From DAIOEK01 sp963708715 (lineage in GTDB: Bacteria; Chloroflexota; Anaerolineae; Anaerolineales; Anaerolineaceae), in the NCBI GenBank assembly GCA_963708715.1, contig CAVPSU010000002.1, positions 186,001 through 250,000 of the forward strand: a stretch of 64,000 nt of DNA, given 5' to 3'. Numbering within the stretch: the first letter of the stretch is position 1; each line of letters begins with the position of its first letter. Both the position numbers and the translations under genes were made by a program. This document shows positions 52,254-61,849 of this stretch, piece by piece. Below the pieces are notes generated by a model. The model saw nothing but the letters and a program-made list of their open reading frames with translations. It was not told where the DNA came from and did no database searches.

Positions 52254-52826
52254 ATGAACAGAGACCAGGCATACAAATTAGTTGCAGAATATATCAAAAA
52301 TCCAAATCTCATCAACCATATGCTGGCTGTTGAAGCAGCAATGCGATTTTATGCAACTCTCTATGGAGAAGATGAAGAGAAATGGGGAATTACAGGTTTA
52401 TTACATGACTTTGATTGGGAGATCCATCCCACCCTGGAAGAGCATCCACAGGCAGGCGAGCCAATTTTACGCGAAAACGGTGTCCCCGATGAAATTATCC
52501 GGGCGATCATGAGCCATGCTGAACATCTGAATATCCCGAGAGTATCCAAAATGGAAAAGGCATTATTCGCCTGCGACGAGATCACAGGATTAATCACAGC
52601 CGTTGCACTCGTACGCCCTTCGCGTTCGCTCTACGATCTAACTGCATCTTCCGTCAAGAAAAAATGGAAGGATAAAGCATTCGCTGCCGGGGCTAATCGA
52701 GACGAAATGGTCCGTGGGGCTGAAGACTTTGGTGTCGAGCTTTGGGAACATGTAGATAATGTAATTATGGCTATGCGCAATATTGCAGGTCGACTTGGGT
52801 TGGAAGGCAACTTACCCGCACCCTAG
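52254..52826 (+). CDS. HD-domain phosphohydrolase-like protein
   Basis: The 190-residue soluble protein has the HD metal-site pattern: H in LINHMLAVEAAM, HD in TGLLHDFDWEIHPTLEEHP, a further His in IMSHAEHLN, and the Asp in FACDEITGLI. It resembles small hydrolase proteins of the HD superfamily (nucleotide or phosphate-ester hydrolysis). The substrate is unknown. It ends 20 bases before the next gene, so both may be on one transcript. Confidence 0.85.
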   Translation: MNRDQAYKLVAEYIKNPNLINHMLAVEAAMRFYATLYGEDEEKWGITGLLHDFDWEIHPTLEEHPQAGEPILRENGVPDEIIRAIMSHAEHLNIPRVSKMEKALFACDEITGLITAVALVRPSRSLYDLTASSVKKKWKDKAFAAGANRDEMVRGAEDFGVELWEHVDNVIMAMRNIAGRLGLEGNLPAP

Positions 52827-52846
52827 TTGAAAGGCAGGAGTAAATT

Positions 52847-53941
52847 ATGGCTCTACAAGGTAAGGGATTTTTTATCTGGAAGATACCAAGCTGTGAGAAT
52901 GGTAACGCGGAAGCAATCGCGACCCAGGCTGCAAATGCAAAGCTCACCCATGTCCTGGTTAAAATTGCAGATGGTCCAAACTATTCAAATTATGACACCA
53001 CGAAAAATTTAGATTATGTACCTGCAGTGATCAACGCTTTAAAAAATCGGGGCATAGAAACCTGGGGTTGGCAGTATGTTTATGGCAGTGATCCATTAAA
53101 AGAGGCCAGAACAGGCGGAGCAAGAGCAAAGGCTTTGGGCGTCAAGGGATTTGTAGTTGATGCAGAAATGCAGTTTGAATATGCCGGGAAAGATGTTACG
53201 GCAACAAGCTATATGACGGAAGTGCGAAAATACCTGCCGAATACACCTATAGCCTTAAGCACTTTCAGGTATCCATCCTACCATTCAAAATTCCCTTTCA
53301 AAGCATTTCTAGACCGGTGCGATCTTTCGATGCCACAGGTGTACTGGGAAGAAGCACATAATGCTGACGCCCAACTTTCGAAGTGTGTTCAGGAATACCG
53401 GGCATTACCCACAATTCGTCCGATCTTTCCTACCGGACCAACCTACAAGGTGGGATCATGGAGTCCTACCCAAAAAGACATTACATTGTTCCTTAAAACC
53501 GCAAAGACATTAAACCTTCCTGGCGTAAATTTTTTCAGTTGGGACGAATGCCGTCGTGATATGAGTGCAATCTGGAATTATATTCGGGATTACGCCTGGA
53601 CCGTCACTCCGACTATGGAATTTCATGATCAATACATTGCCAACTTGAATGCCAAGAATCCAGACCAATTGGCAAGCATGTATTCACCTCTGGCAGTTCA
53701 GATCACATCATCACAAATCGTTCAGGGAACAGAATCGATCAAAACCTGGTATTCAACATTATTCAATCAGCTTTTACCGAATGCCACATTTAACTTGATC
53801 GGGTCTTCCGGCACAGGTACGACGCGCCATATCAATTGGAGCGCTTCCTCCAGCCGCGGTAACGTGTCGAATGGCAGCGACACGTTTGGATTGATCAACA
53901 ATCAGATCATCTATCATTACAGCAATTTCAAGATCGCCTGA
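52847..53941 (+). CDS. Two-domain protein: glycosidase-like barrel plus NTF2/SnoaL-like domain
   Basis: I do not recognise a named family for this 364-residue protein. Residues about 1-250 look like a TIM-barrel glycoside-hydrolase-like fold: HVLVKIADGPNYSNYD, GIETWGWQYVYG, KGFVVDAEMQFEYAG, DLSMPQVYWEEAHN and GVNFFSWDECRRD match strand ends rich in Asp/Glu and Trp. Residues about 255-364 match an NTF2/SnoaL-like fold (FHDQYIANLNAKNPDQLASM and YSPLAVQITSSQIVQG). No signal peptide or membrane segment is seen. Catalytic acids cannot be assigned safely. Confidence 0.6.
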   Translation: MALQGKGFFIWKIPSCENGNAEAIATQAANAKLTHVLVKIADGPNYSNYDTTKNLDYVPAVINALKNRGIETWGWQYVYGSDPLKEARTGGARAKALGVKGFVVDAEMQFEYAGKDVTATSYMTEVRKYLPNTPIALSTFRYPSYHSKFPFKAFLDRCDLSMPQVYWEEAHNADAQLSKCVQEYRALPTIRPIFPTGPTYKVGSWSPTQKDITLFLKTAKTLNLPGVNFFSWDECRRDMSAIWNYIRDYAWTVTPTMEFHDQYIANLNAKNPDQLASMYSPLAVQITSSQIVQGTESIKTWYSTLFNQLLPNATFNLIGSSGTGTTRHINWSASSSRGNVSNGSDTFGLINNQIIYHYSNFKIA

Positions 53942-53961
53942 TATCTATATTATTGGATTTT

Positions 53962-53997
53962 AAAAAACATTTCTGGATGACGCCAGAAATGTTTTTT
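53962..53997. terminator. Bidirectional terminator before the gyrase gene
   Basis: A 15-bp perfect stem (AAAAAACATTTCTGG / CCAGAAATGTTTTTT) with loop ATGACG gives a T-run on both strands. It lies between the convergent barrel/NTF2 gene and gyrA. Confidence 0.85.
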
Positions 53998-54017
53998 ATG
54001 TGATTCATACTTGTCTA

Positions 54018-56846
54018 CTACTCCAAATGATCGAGCGGTAATTGACCAGGCACATTTTTCCGCGTTTTCTTACCTGATTTCTCAACCAAAGGCTCCTTGG
54101 TTTTGGGAGTCTGAAGTTTTGTCGGCGGTTTGGCGGGATTCTCTTTCACCAGACTGGTGGTCTTCTCGGGATTGGTCCGCCCGGTCGGTTTCACTTTTGT
54201 TGTGGATCGTTTGATGGATGCTGATGCAGTCTTAGTTTTCCGAGAGACTGTTTTTGAAGCGGTTTTTTTCAGCCTGATTCTTCCTTCCGCTTGAGAGACG
54301 TTTGAAGGTTTCGCGGAAGGCTTGGTTGTTTCTTTTCCGGTTTGTTTGGGGGCAGATTTTCCATTTTTCCGTTGTTTGCTTCCTCCTGGTGATTTGCCGC
54401 CATCTCCTCTTGAATTGCCATTTAACGCATTATCGATACCCGTAATACCAATTACCTGATCTCCTGGCTTCACTTCGATGACTTCCTTTCCCTGCGCCGC
54501 ACGACCGCCGGCAGAGAAATCATCCGGTTTTTTGATCTTCGAAGCTGATTTCAAGAAATGAATAACCAATGGATCATTCCGCGAGCTCACCCAGAGACCG
54601 GCAAGATGGATCCCAGGTTTTAACTTCCAGCCGATGACACCCTGACCATATCTTCCCTGGATTGGGAAATCGACTACCGGGCATTTTTTACCTTTGCCGT
54701 CTGTGCTGATCATCAATACCGGATTCAACCCCTGAAGCACATTCGCGCTAACAACTTCATCACCTACACCCAGCTTGATCCCATTCACGCCTGTGGCAAC
54801 CAAACCCATAGGTCGCACATCTTCCTCTTTGAAGCGGATACACATCCCTTTGGATGTTCCCAAAAGGAACTCATGAGTCCCATCAGTTATCATCGACCAG
54901 CCTACTGAATCACCATCATTCACTTTGCAGAGGACGAATGTTGATGCGGAAGGTCCTGGAAGCTCCAAAATGGAAGTCTTTTTCACCATTCCACTCCGAG
55001 TGATAGTGGTAACAAATTTCTCTTCCATCTGGCTTTTGGACGGCAGGCAAAAGATCGCGCCGAGCGGGTCATCTTCGTTCAACGGTGATACTTTATACAA
55101 CGGGACGCCTTCGGAAACACTGGTCGCTTCGGGAATTGCATGGACGGGGATAGCAGCAGCTTTACCAGTTATGCTTACCAAATACAGGGTTTGATGAGTA
55201 TCCGTCCTGACCAACCAGAGTGGTGCATCTTTTCCACCCATCCAGGAGGCAGATTCCTGTGCCGTTCGGGCAATGATTCCACTCTCATTAATGCCAATCA
55301 GCACATTTTGGGAAGGAGTCGCATCCGTTATGGTTAACATCTTGGAGATGGACTCACCCTCTTTGAGACCAATGATCTGTGTTTTTCGTTTCTCGGCAAA
55401 CATCTGCCGGGCTTCCAGAAGTTCAGCGGCGCATGTCTCGCGAATCCTTTTGGGAGATTTGAGCAATCCTTCCAGTTCTGAGATCAATGCCATCAATTCT
55501 TTATACTCTTCTTCGATCTTCTTTCTTTCCAAAGCGGCAAGTCTGCGCAGCGGCATATCCAGGATCGCCTGTGCCTGAAGATCAGATAATTTGTAGCGTT
55601 TGATCAAACGAAGCTTGGCTTCATCTGCATCTGGCGAATTGCGAATGAGGCTGATAATCTCGTCCAAATTCTTTAATGCTATTCTCAATCCTTCCAGGAT
55701 ATGAGCTCGCTGCTTCGCCCTTTCGAGATCGAATTCACTTCTTCGTTTGATCACTTCCAACCGATGATCCAGAAATACTTTTAACGCCTGTTTTAATGAC
55801 AGAAGGCGCGGTTCCCCTCCGACCAGTGCCAGCAATATAATGCCAAAGGTCGTTTGCATCGGTGTATGTTTATACAATTTTCGCAAGATATTTTCAGGAT
55901 CTGCCATTTTCGATAATTCAATGACTACGCGCAATCCATGCCGATCTGATTCATCCCTCAGGTCGACGACCCCTTCCAAATTGCCTTCCCGTACCAGATC
56001 GGCAATCCGTTCGATCAGGGAAGCCTTATTGACCATATAGGGGAGTTCTGTGACAATGATCCGGTTCTTACTTCTTTCCATTTCTTCTACATGAGCGCGA
56101 GCCTGGACAATTACCTTCCCTCTACCGCTCCCATAGACCATGGCCAGACCTTCCGTCGCCGGATCTTGCAATATGATCCCACCCGTTGGAAAATCCGGTC
56201 CCTTGATGAAATGCATCAAATCTTCCACGGAGAGATCATCCAATTTTTCCCATTGTTCCAGGACATGGACGCAGGCATCCACGACTTCCCCAAGGTTATG
56301 CGGCGGAATGTTGGTAGCCATTCCTACTGCGATGCCGGTCGCTCCATTTACAAGGAGATTGGGAAGTTGGGAAGGAAGAACAACCGGTTCTTTGAGCGTC
56401 CCATCGAAATTGACGATAAAGTTAACAGTATTCTTTTCTATGTTTTTCAGCATTTCAATAGATGCTGCGGTAAGTCGCGCTTCTGTATATCTCATCGCAG
56501 CAGGAGGATCGCCATCCACACTGCCAAAATTGCCCTGCCCATCCACCAGCATGCATCGCATCGTAAAATCTTGTGCAAGGCGAGCCATTGCGTCATAAAC
56601 AGCCATATCACCGTGCGGGTGGTATTTGCCCAACACTTCTCCGACTATTCTGGCAGATTTTTTATATTGGGAGGATGGAGATAATCCCAGATCATGCATC
56701 GCGTAGAGGATGCGTCTCTGAACTGGCTTTAGTCCATCCCGCGCATCCGGTAGAGCGCGTGAAACAATTACGCTCATGGCGTAGTCGAGATACGACTGCT
56801 GCATCTCCCGGTCGATGTCAATCTTACGAATATGTGGTTGGTCCAT
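54018..56846 (-). CDS. gyrA: DNA gyrase subunit A / topoisomerase IV subunit A with Lys-rich tail
   Basis: A 942-residue type IIA topoisomerase A subunit. It has the N-terminal cleavage domain (SVIVSRALPDARDGLKPVQR, HPHGDMAVYDAM), catalytic Tyr Y120 in AAMRYTEARL, a coiled coil (EYKELMALISELEGLL) and the C-terminal beta-pinwheel. The pinwheel has GRAAQGKEV where the GyrA box QRRGGKG would be. The residue equivalent to E. coli Ser83 is Met (M81). Residues about 810-942 form an extra tail with 26 Lys in 133 residues and many Ser, Thr and Pro, unlike the short acidic tail of E. coli GyrA. GyrA versus ParC cannot be settled here. Confidence 0.9.
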   Translation of the reverse strand: MDQPHIRKIDIDREMQQSYLDYAMSVIVSRALPDARDGLKPVQRRILYAMHDLGLSPSSQYKKSARIVGEVLGKYHPHGDMAVYDAMARLAQDFTMRCMLVDGQGNFGSVDGDPPAAMRYTEARLTAASIEMLKNIEKNTVNFIVNFDGTLKEPVVLPSQLPNLLVNGATGIAVGMATNIPPHNLGEVVDACVHVLEQWEKLDDLSVEDLMHFIKGPDFPTGGIILQDPATEGLAMVYGSGRGKVIVQARAHVEEMERSKNRIIVTELPYMVNKASLIERIADLVREGNLEGVVDLRDESDRHGLRVVIELSKMADPENILRKLYKHTPMQTTFGIILLALVGGEPRLLSLKQALKVFLDHRLEVIKRRSEFDLERAKQRAHILEGLRIALKNLDEIISLIRNSPDADEAKLRLIKRYKLSDLQAQAILDMPLRRLAALERKKIEEEYKELMALISELEGLLKSPKRIRETCAAELLEARQMFAEKRKTQIIGLKEGESISKMLTITDATPSQNVLIGINESGIIARTAQESASWMGGKDAPLWLVRTDTHQTLYLVSITGKAAAIPVHAIPEATSVSEGVPLYKVSPLNEDDPLGAIFCLPSKSQMEEKFVTTITRSGMVKKTSILELPGPSASTFVLCKVNDGDSVGWSMITDGTHEFLLGTSKGMCIRFKEEDVRPMGLVATGVNGIKLGVGDEVVSANVLQGLNPVLMISTDGKGKKCPVVDFPIQGRYGQGVIGWKLKPGIHLAGLWVSSRNDPLVIHFLKSASKIKKPDDFSAGGRAAQGKEVIEVKPGDQVIGITGIDNALNGNSRGDGGKSPGGSKQRKNGKSAPKQTGKETTKPSAKPSNVSQAEGRIRLKKTASKTVSRKTKTASASIKRSTTKVKPTGRTNPEKTTSLVKENPAKPPTKLQTPKTKEPLVEKSGKKTRKNVPGQLPLDHLE

Positions 56847-57012
56847 TGGATCTGCCCCAGAGGTAGATAGATTTCAAACTAGAATATCTTACGAGTATTT
56901 AGTAGCCGCGTCAAGCTGAGCTTTTTAATCCCATATCGCTTGATTCATATATCCGGTAAGGGATCAACCAGCAGGCAGGCGTATAATAAATAGATGGTAC
57001 GTACGAAGATAT

Positions 57013-58098
57013 ATGATAATGAACCACATTTTATTGATATCAGGGGGCAACGTGGTAGCATCCCATAGCGACAGAACGAAGAAAAGTGTACATAAAATTG
57101 GAATATTGTATTGTCCATCTTCTGAAAATAGTCCGGAGCGGAAGAATGAACAGGCGGCGGATGAAGAGTCCTATCAAATTGCTGTGGCTATTCATCAATC
57201 ACTGTCAAATCATGGATATGACCCTGGAATCATCAAATTCGATAAACAGGATATTGGTGCATTATCCCAATTTGACTGGATCTTTAATTTAGGAGAATCC
57301 GTTTCAGCTATACCATGCTTTGATTATGAGATCGCTCAAATTCTGGAGGAAAATCACTTCAACTTTACGGGCGCAGGATCCCTTTCGCTGGAAAATTGCC
57401 AACATAAGGGTAAAGCAAAAGATATTCTGGTTCGCAATCACATTCTGACCCCAAAGTATTGGATCATTCCGGAAAATTCGCCCATTCAAAGTCTGCAAGA
57501 GTCGTTCCCCCTTATCGTAAAACCGATCCATGAAGATGGCAGCCTGGGTATTACTAATCAATCGATAGTACACAATATGAAGGATCTCGTAAAACAAGTC
57601 GAATTGATCCATACGATCTATCATCAAGAGGCTTTGATCGAAGAGTATATCAGCGGTCGAGATATATCTGTATCGATCATCGGGACAAATCAGACAAAGG
57701 AAGTACTACCATTCTCTGAGTGTGTCTATCTAGATCCAATGGATAATCAGATACTCACCTACGAGTCCAAATGGATCACAGATTCCCTGGACTATCGGAA
57801 TACTGAAGTAGTTTGCCCGATCGAAATAGAAAATAAGATCGCCCAATATCTGAAAGAGATCGCATTACAGGCATTTGAGCTCATGGGATGTAAGGATTAC
57901 GCGCGGATAGATTTCCGTGTATCTGGAAAGACCCCCTATCTGCTGGATGTCAATCCAAATCCAAGCATACACCCGGATGATGCGGGGTTCACCCGATCAT
58001 GGAAGGCGACGGGGAGATCATACGATCAACTGGCAGTGAAAATTTTAACAAACTCATTGATAAATCATGGAATCTATGAGGGAAAGCACCCAAAATGA
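57013..58098 (+). CDS. ATP-grasp ligase of the D-Ala-D-Ala ligase family
   Basis: The 361-residue protein has an N-terminal domain (IGILYCPSS, FDWIFNLGESVSAIP, FNFTGAGSLSLENCQHKG, AKDILVRNHI) and ATP-grasp lobes with FPLIVKPIHEDGSLGI and ALIEEYISGRDISVSIIG. The metal site is MGCKDYARIDFRVSG and LLDVNPNPSIHPD. D-Ala-D-Ala ligases and relatives join an amino acid or peptide to a carboxylate with ATP. No murein gene is near; the partner is a GNAT enzyme overlapping by 4 bases. Loss of the canonical N-terminal GGxSxE motif suggests a non-murein substrate. A TATAAT at 56982-56987 may be its -10 box. Confidence 0.82.
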   Translation: MIMNHILLISGGNVVASHSDRTKKSVHKIGILYCPSSENSPERKNEQAADEESYQIAVAIHQSLSNHGYDPGIIKFDKQDIGALSQFDWIFNLGESVSAIPCFDYEIAQILEENHFNFTGAGSLSLENCQHKGKAKDILVRNHILTPKYWIIPENSPIQSLQESFPLIVKPIHEDGSLGITNQSIVHNMKDLVKQVELIHTIYHQEALIEEYISGRDISVSIIGTNQTKEVLPFSECVYLDPMDNQILTYESKWITDSLDYRNTEVVCPIEIENKIAQYLKEIALQAFELMGCKDYARIDFRVSGKTPYLLDVNPNPSIHPDDAGFTRSWKATGRSYDQLAVKILTNSLINHGIYEGKHPK

Positions 58099-58595
58099 AA
58101 ATTCGAATTCGAAAAATAAAACCTGACGATTACAATTTTGTTCGAAAGCTCATCACAACTATTCCTGAGTTTTCGGTCATGGATCAGGCAATCGCCATTG
58201 AATTACTGGACTGGGCGATAACCCATCCAAAATCCGAAGAATATTCATTTATTGTAGCAGTGGCAGATCTAAATACGAGGGTTGGTTTTCTTTGTTTCGG
58301 ACCTACACCACTAACTTCCGGGACGTATGATCTATATTGGATCGGAATTCAACCGTCCGTAGGTGGAAAAGGGGTTGGAAAAAGGCTTGTAAAATCAATG
58401 GAGAAACGCATCCGGGCGAAACATGGCAGACTGATTCTCATTGAGACTTCTTCCGCACCTATCTATCAAAAAGCTTGCCGCTTCTACTTGAAACAAGGAT
58501 ATGACCTCCAGGAAAAGATTCCGGATTTTTATCATGCTGGCGAGGATCGATATACGTTCCTGAAGAGGATTAATTATAAAAAAGATAGCCATTGA
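58095..58595 (+). CDS. GNAT-family acetyltransferase coupled to ATP-grasp ligase
   Basis: A 166-residue GNAT protein: MKIRIRKIKPDDYNFVRKLI, LYWIGIQPSVGGKGVGKRLV (acetyl-CoA loop, near residues 79-98), IRAKHGRLILIETSSAPIYQ and ARFYLKQGYD-like KACRFYLKQGYDLQEKIP. The start overlaps the ATP-grasp stop (ATGA), so the two act in one pathway by inference, perhaps making an N-acylated peptide or amino acid. A terminator begins inside the last codons. Confidence 0.82.
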   Translation: MKIRIRKIKPDDYNFVRKLITTIPEFSVMDQAIAIELLDWAITHPKSEEYSFIVAVADLNTRVGFLCFGPTPLTSGTYDLYWIGIQPSVGGKGVGKRLVKSMEKRIRAKHGRLILIETSSAPIYQKACRFYLKQGYDLQEKIPDFYHAGEDRYTFLKRINYKKDSH

Positions 58596-58609
58596 ACATG
58601 GCTATCTTT
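58581..58609. terminator. Bidirectional terminator between the GNAT gene and rpoC
   Basis: A perfect 12-bp stem (AAAGATAGCCAT / ATGGCTATCTTT) with loop TGAAC overlaps the GNAT stop codon. On the minus strand TTTATAATT follows, so it also ends rpoC transcription. Confidence 0.8.
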
Positions 58610-58631
58610 GTCTGATTTGATCGTGTTTTGG

Positions 58632-59819
58632 TTATTCTACGAATGGTTCAGGTGGAGAGGCAATCTCCAAAGTCACGGGTTCTGGTTCAACCTCTGGTTG
58701 AGGAGCGAGAGAAGGATTTAATCGAGCGATATCAAAACCTGTCCCAGCCGGAATAAGTTTGCCGATAATAACATTCTCTTTCAACCCGATCAGTGGATCT
58801 TCGGTCGATGCGATTGCCGCACCTGCCAATACCTTGATGGTATGCTGGAAGGATGACGCTGAGAGGAAAGAGTCGGTGCTGAGGGATGCTTTTGTCACAC
58901 CGAGCAGTATTTCGCTGAAACGAGCCGGCTGCTTGCCTTCTTCTGCCATTTTTACGTTCATCTTCACAATCTCGAGCCTGTCAACCAGATCCAGCGGCAA
59001 GTAATGGGTATCACCTGGTCGCCTAACCTGGACTTTACCCAGCATCTTACGGATGATCACCTCAAAGTGTTTGTCATTGATATTCTGACCTTGAGATCGG
59101 TACACTTTTTGGATCTCGACCAATAAGTATTTCTGGCAAGCTTCCCGACCCTTGATCTGCAAGATCATGTGCGGGTTCAAGGAGCCTTCAGTCAATTGCT
59201 GACCAGCTTCCACATGGTCACCATCCCGGATTACAAGACGGGCAGTGGATGGAATCTCATATTCTTCGGTCTCTTTTTGTTCGTAAGAGACGATCACCTT
59301 ACGTTCTTCTATGCGAACCCGGCCAGAATGCGTAGCCGCGATAGTAGCTTCACCCAATGTCGCCAGAACTGTTCCCAATTCGGCTACATCTTCGTCGGCA
59401 ACAGCGATGGTCCAGGCTTCTGGAATATCAAATTCATCACCAACCATCTCGCTATGCTCAATACGAACGATACGCAATTCGCTCATTCGCTCATTCGTCA
59501 TGATGCGTGCAATACCTTCGATGCGCGAGATGATGGCTTCACCCTTTGGCGTCCGGCGTGCTTCAAAGAGTTCTTCCACGCGGGGCAGACCAGTCGTGAT
59601 ATCACCACCGGCTGCAACACCACCGGTATGGAAGGTTCGGAGAGTTAACTGTGTGCCTGGTTCACCAATGGATTGCGCAGCCACGATACCCACTGCAGCT
59701 CCCAGATCAACGATCGCACCGCGACCCAGATCCATGCCATAGCACTTCTGGCAGATCCCGTGAGTTAGTTCACAGGTCAATGGTGAGCGGACTTTTACTT
59801 CTTCGATATGGGCATCCAA
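58632..59819 (-). CDS. rpoC: RpoC C-terminal fragment 2 (jaw and C-terminus)
   Basis: A 395-residue frame that starts in the zinc region (MDAHIEEVKVRSPLTCELTH, CQKCYGMDLGRGAIVDLGAA), continues with VGIVAAQSIGEPGTQLTLRT, FHTGGVAAGGDITTGLPRVE and ELFEARRTPKGEAIISRIEG, and ends in a Pro/Glu-rich tail (LAPQPEVEPEPVTLEIASPP). The tail includes FLSASSFQHTIKVLAGAAIA and ENVIIGKLIPAGTG, normal for RpoC. This part contains no further frame change. Confidence 0.88.
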   Translation of the reverse strand: MDAHIEEVKVRSPLTCELTHGICQKCYGMDLGRGAIVDLGAAVGIVAAQSIGEPGTQLTLRTFHTGGVAAGGDITTGLPRVEELFEARRTPKGEAIISRIEGIARIMTNERMSELRIVRIEHSEMVGDEFDIPEAWTIAVADEDVAELGTVLATLGEATIAATHSGRVRIEERKVIVSYEQKETEEYEIPSTARLVIRDGDHVEAGQQLTEGSLNPHMILQIKGREACQKYLLVEIQKVYRSQGQNINDKHFEVIIRKMLGKVQVRRPGDTHYLPLDLVDRLEIVKMNVKMAEEGKQPARFSEILLGVTKASLSTDSFLSASSFQHTIKVLAGAAIASTEDPLIGLKENVIIGKLIPAGTGFDIARLNPSLAPQPEVEPEPVTLEIASPPEPFVE

Positions 59820-60574
59820 AATTCGCCGGACCTTTCTCGGTCGAGGATCTCATTGCGATCCACCAGGATTTCACCTGTTGCAGGATCAACAATTTTCTCT
59901 GCTGTCATACGGCTGATCAAACGTACGCTCATTGCCTGTCCGGCAATATCATCTGTCTTTCGGATGTAAATACCTTCCTGGGTTTCGCAATCCTCTTCGT
60001 TGATGATGATATCCTGAGCAATATCCACCAGACGGCGGGTCAGATAACCAGCATCCGCTGTTCGGAGCGCAGTATCGGCCAGACCTTTTCGCGCACCATG
60101 TGTGGAGATGAAGTATTCCAGGGCTGTCAGACCTTCACGGAAGTTGGATCTGATCGGCAACGGAATGATGCGTCCAGCAGGATCAGCCATCAAACCACGC
60201 ATACCTGCCAACTGTGAAATTGGACCGAAACCACCTTTGGTTGCTCCGGAGTTCGCCATGGTGGCCAGGTTGCCATCGGGGTCCATATTTGCTTTGACGG
60301 CATCTCCAACAATCGTTGTGGTGTCCTGCCAGATCTCAATCACACGTTCATTCTGTTCTTGCTCAGTCAACAAGCCGCGGCGGAAATCTCGCTGGACCAA
60401 TTCTACTTCCTTCAACGCCTTCTCAATGATCTCTGCTTTGCAGGCGGAATGGAAATATCTGCAACCGCAATGGTCGTACCGGAGACGCATTGCATATTCA
60501 AAGCCAATGTCTTTGATCTCGTCTGCAACATCCGTGGTCACTTCCTGACCGCAAAGTTCGTAAACATTCGGCAA
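59795..60574 (-). CDS. rpoC: RpoC C-terminal fragment 1 (second zinc site, trigger region)
   Basis: A 259-residue frame with VYELCGQEVTTDVADEIKD, GLLTEQEQNERVIEIWQDTT, MANSGATKGGFGPISQLAGM, RGLMADPAGRIIPLPIRSNF, LTALEYFISTHGARKGLADT and ALRTADAGYLTRRLVDIAQD. These are trigger-loop and bridge motifs. It should join upstream to KGGVKDLIAE (junction near 60570) and downstream to VRRILDAHIEEVKVRSPLTC (near 59830). Confidence 0.85.
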   Translation of the reverse strand: MPNVYELCGQEVTTDVADEIKDIGFEYAMRLRYDHCGCRYFHSACKAEIIEKALKEVELVQRDFRRGLLTEQEQNERVIEIWQDTTTIVGDAVKANMDPDGNLATMANSGATKGGFGPISQLAGMRGLMADPAGRIIPLPIRSNFREGLTALEYFISTHGARKGLADTALRTADAGYLTRRLVDIAQDIIINEEDCETQEGIYIRKTDDIAGQAMSVRLISRMTAEKIVDPATGEILVDRNEILDRERSGEFWMPISKK

Positions 60575-60967
60575 TCAGATCTTTCACGCCACCCTTATCC
60601 AATTCCGTATTCACAAATTGAACTTCGGGAGGCAGAATGCGATTGAAGAGCACACGCCCTACTGTTGTTTCGATGATACGGTCCTCAGCCTCGGGCAGGC
60701 AGTTTTGCTTGTCATCATACCAGGTAACCATTTGCACCTTGATCTCGGAATGGATTGACACTTGATCCAGCCGGTATGCCAGTTCGACTTCATCCATATC
60801 CGCGAAAATCCGACCATCCCCTTGTTGAACTCGAGCATTCGGCGATGGTCAGGTAGTAAACACCCAAAACCATATCTTTTGAAGGGCAGATGATCGGTTC
60901 ACCATCCGCAGGTTTGAGCAGGTTCTTGGAAGCCAGCATCAAACGGCGGGCTTCCACCACAGCTTTC

Positions 60968-61849
60968 TCAGACAAGCGGAACATGAACAGCCATCTGATC
61001 GCCGTCGAAGTCCGCGTTGAAGGCGGTTGTGACCAGCGGATGAAGTTGAATGGCAGAACCTTCAATGAGGATCGGTTCAAAGGCCTGAATACCCAGGCGG
61101 TGAAGAGTTGGTGCACGGTTTAGCAGGACAGGTCGATCCTTGATCACTTCTTCCAGCACTTCCCAGACTTCTGGGCGGTTGCGCTCGATGAACCGGCGGG
61201 CACCTTTGACATTCGCGGCATAAGTTATGTTGAACCAGTCGAGCAATCACAAACGGACGATAAAGTTCAAGCGCCATGCTCTTTGGCAGACCACATTGAT
61301 ACAGTTTTAGTTGTGGACCAACCACGATCACGGAACGACCGGAATAATCCACACGCTTACCGAGCAGGTTGCGGCGGAAACGACCCTTCTTGCCTTTGAG
61401 CATATCGCTCAAGGATTTCAGTTCGCGGCGACCGCGGCGGGAAAGGCTTTGCCGCGCTGTGAGTTGTCAATCAGGGAATCAACCGCTTCCTGAAGCATAC
61501 GCTTCTCATTGCGGACGATGACATCCGGCGCGCCCAGTTCAAGCAATCTCTTCAAGCGATTGTTACGGTTGATCACACGGCGATACAGATCGTTCAGATC
61601 GGAGGTGGCAAAACGACCGCCATCCAACTGCACCATTGGGCGCAGATCGGGAGGAATGACCGGAAGAACGGTCAGGATCATCCATTCTGGGCGATTTCCA
61701 GAGCGGCGGAAAGCTTCCACAACTTTCAAGCGGGTTGTGGCTTTCTTGCGTTTCTGCTTGCTCTTGGTGGTCTGTACTTCATGCCAGAGTTCTTCTGAAA
61801 GTTTATCAAGATCAAGATCGGCGAAGAATATCATAGAAGGCTTCAGCAC
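60968..61849 (-). CDS. rpoC: RpoC central fragments (active-site region)
   Basis: Three frames overlap here: 61849-61418 (PEWMILTVLPVIPPDLRPMV, LNDLYRRVINRNNRLKRLL), 61412-61077 (LKGKKGRFRRNLLGKRVDYS, GRSVIVVGPQLKLYQCGLPK), and 61246-60968 (DWFNITYAANVKGARRFIE, RAPTLHRLGIQAFEPILIEG, FNADFDGDQMAVHVPL). In the intact protein they are one continuous chain, ending with the catalytic Mg site. Junctions lie near 61440 and 61245. Confidence 0.8.
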
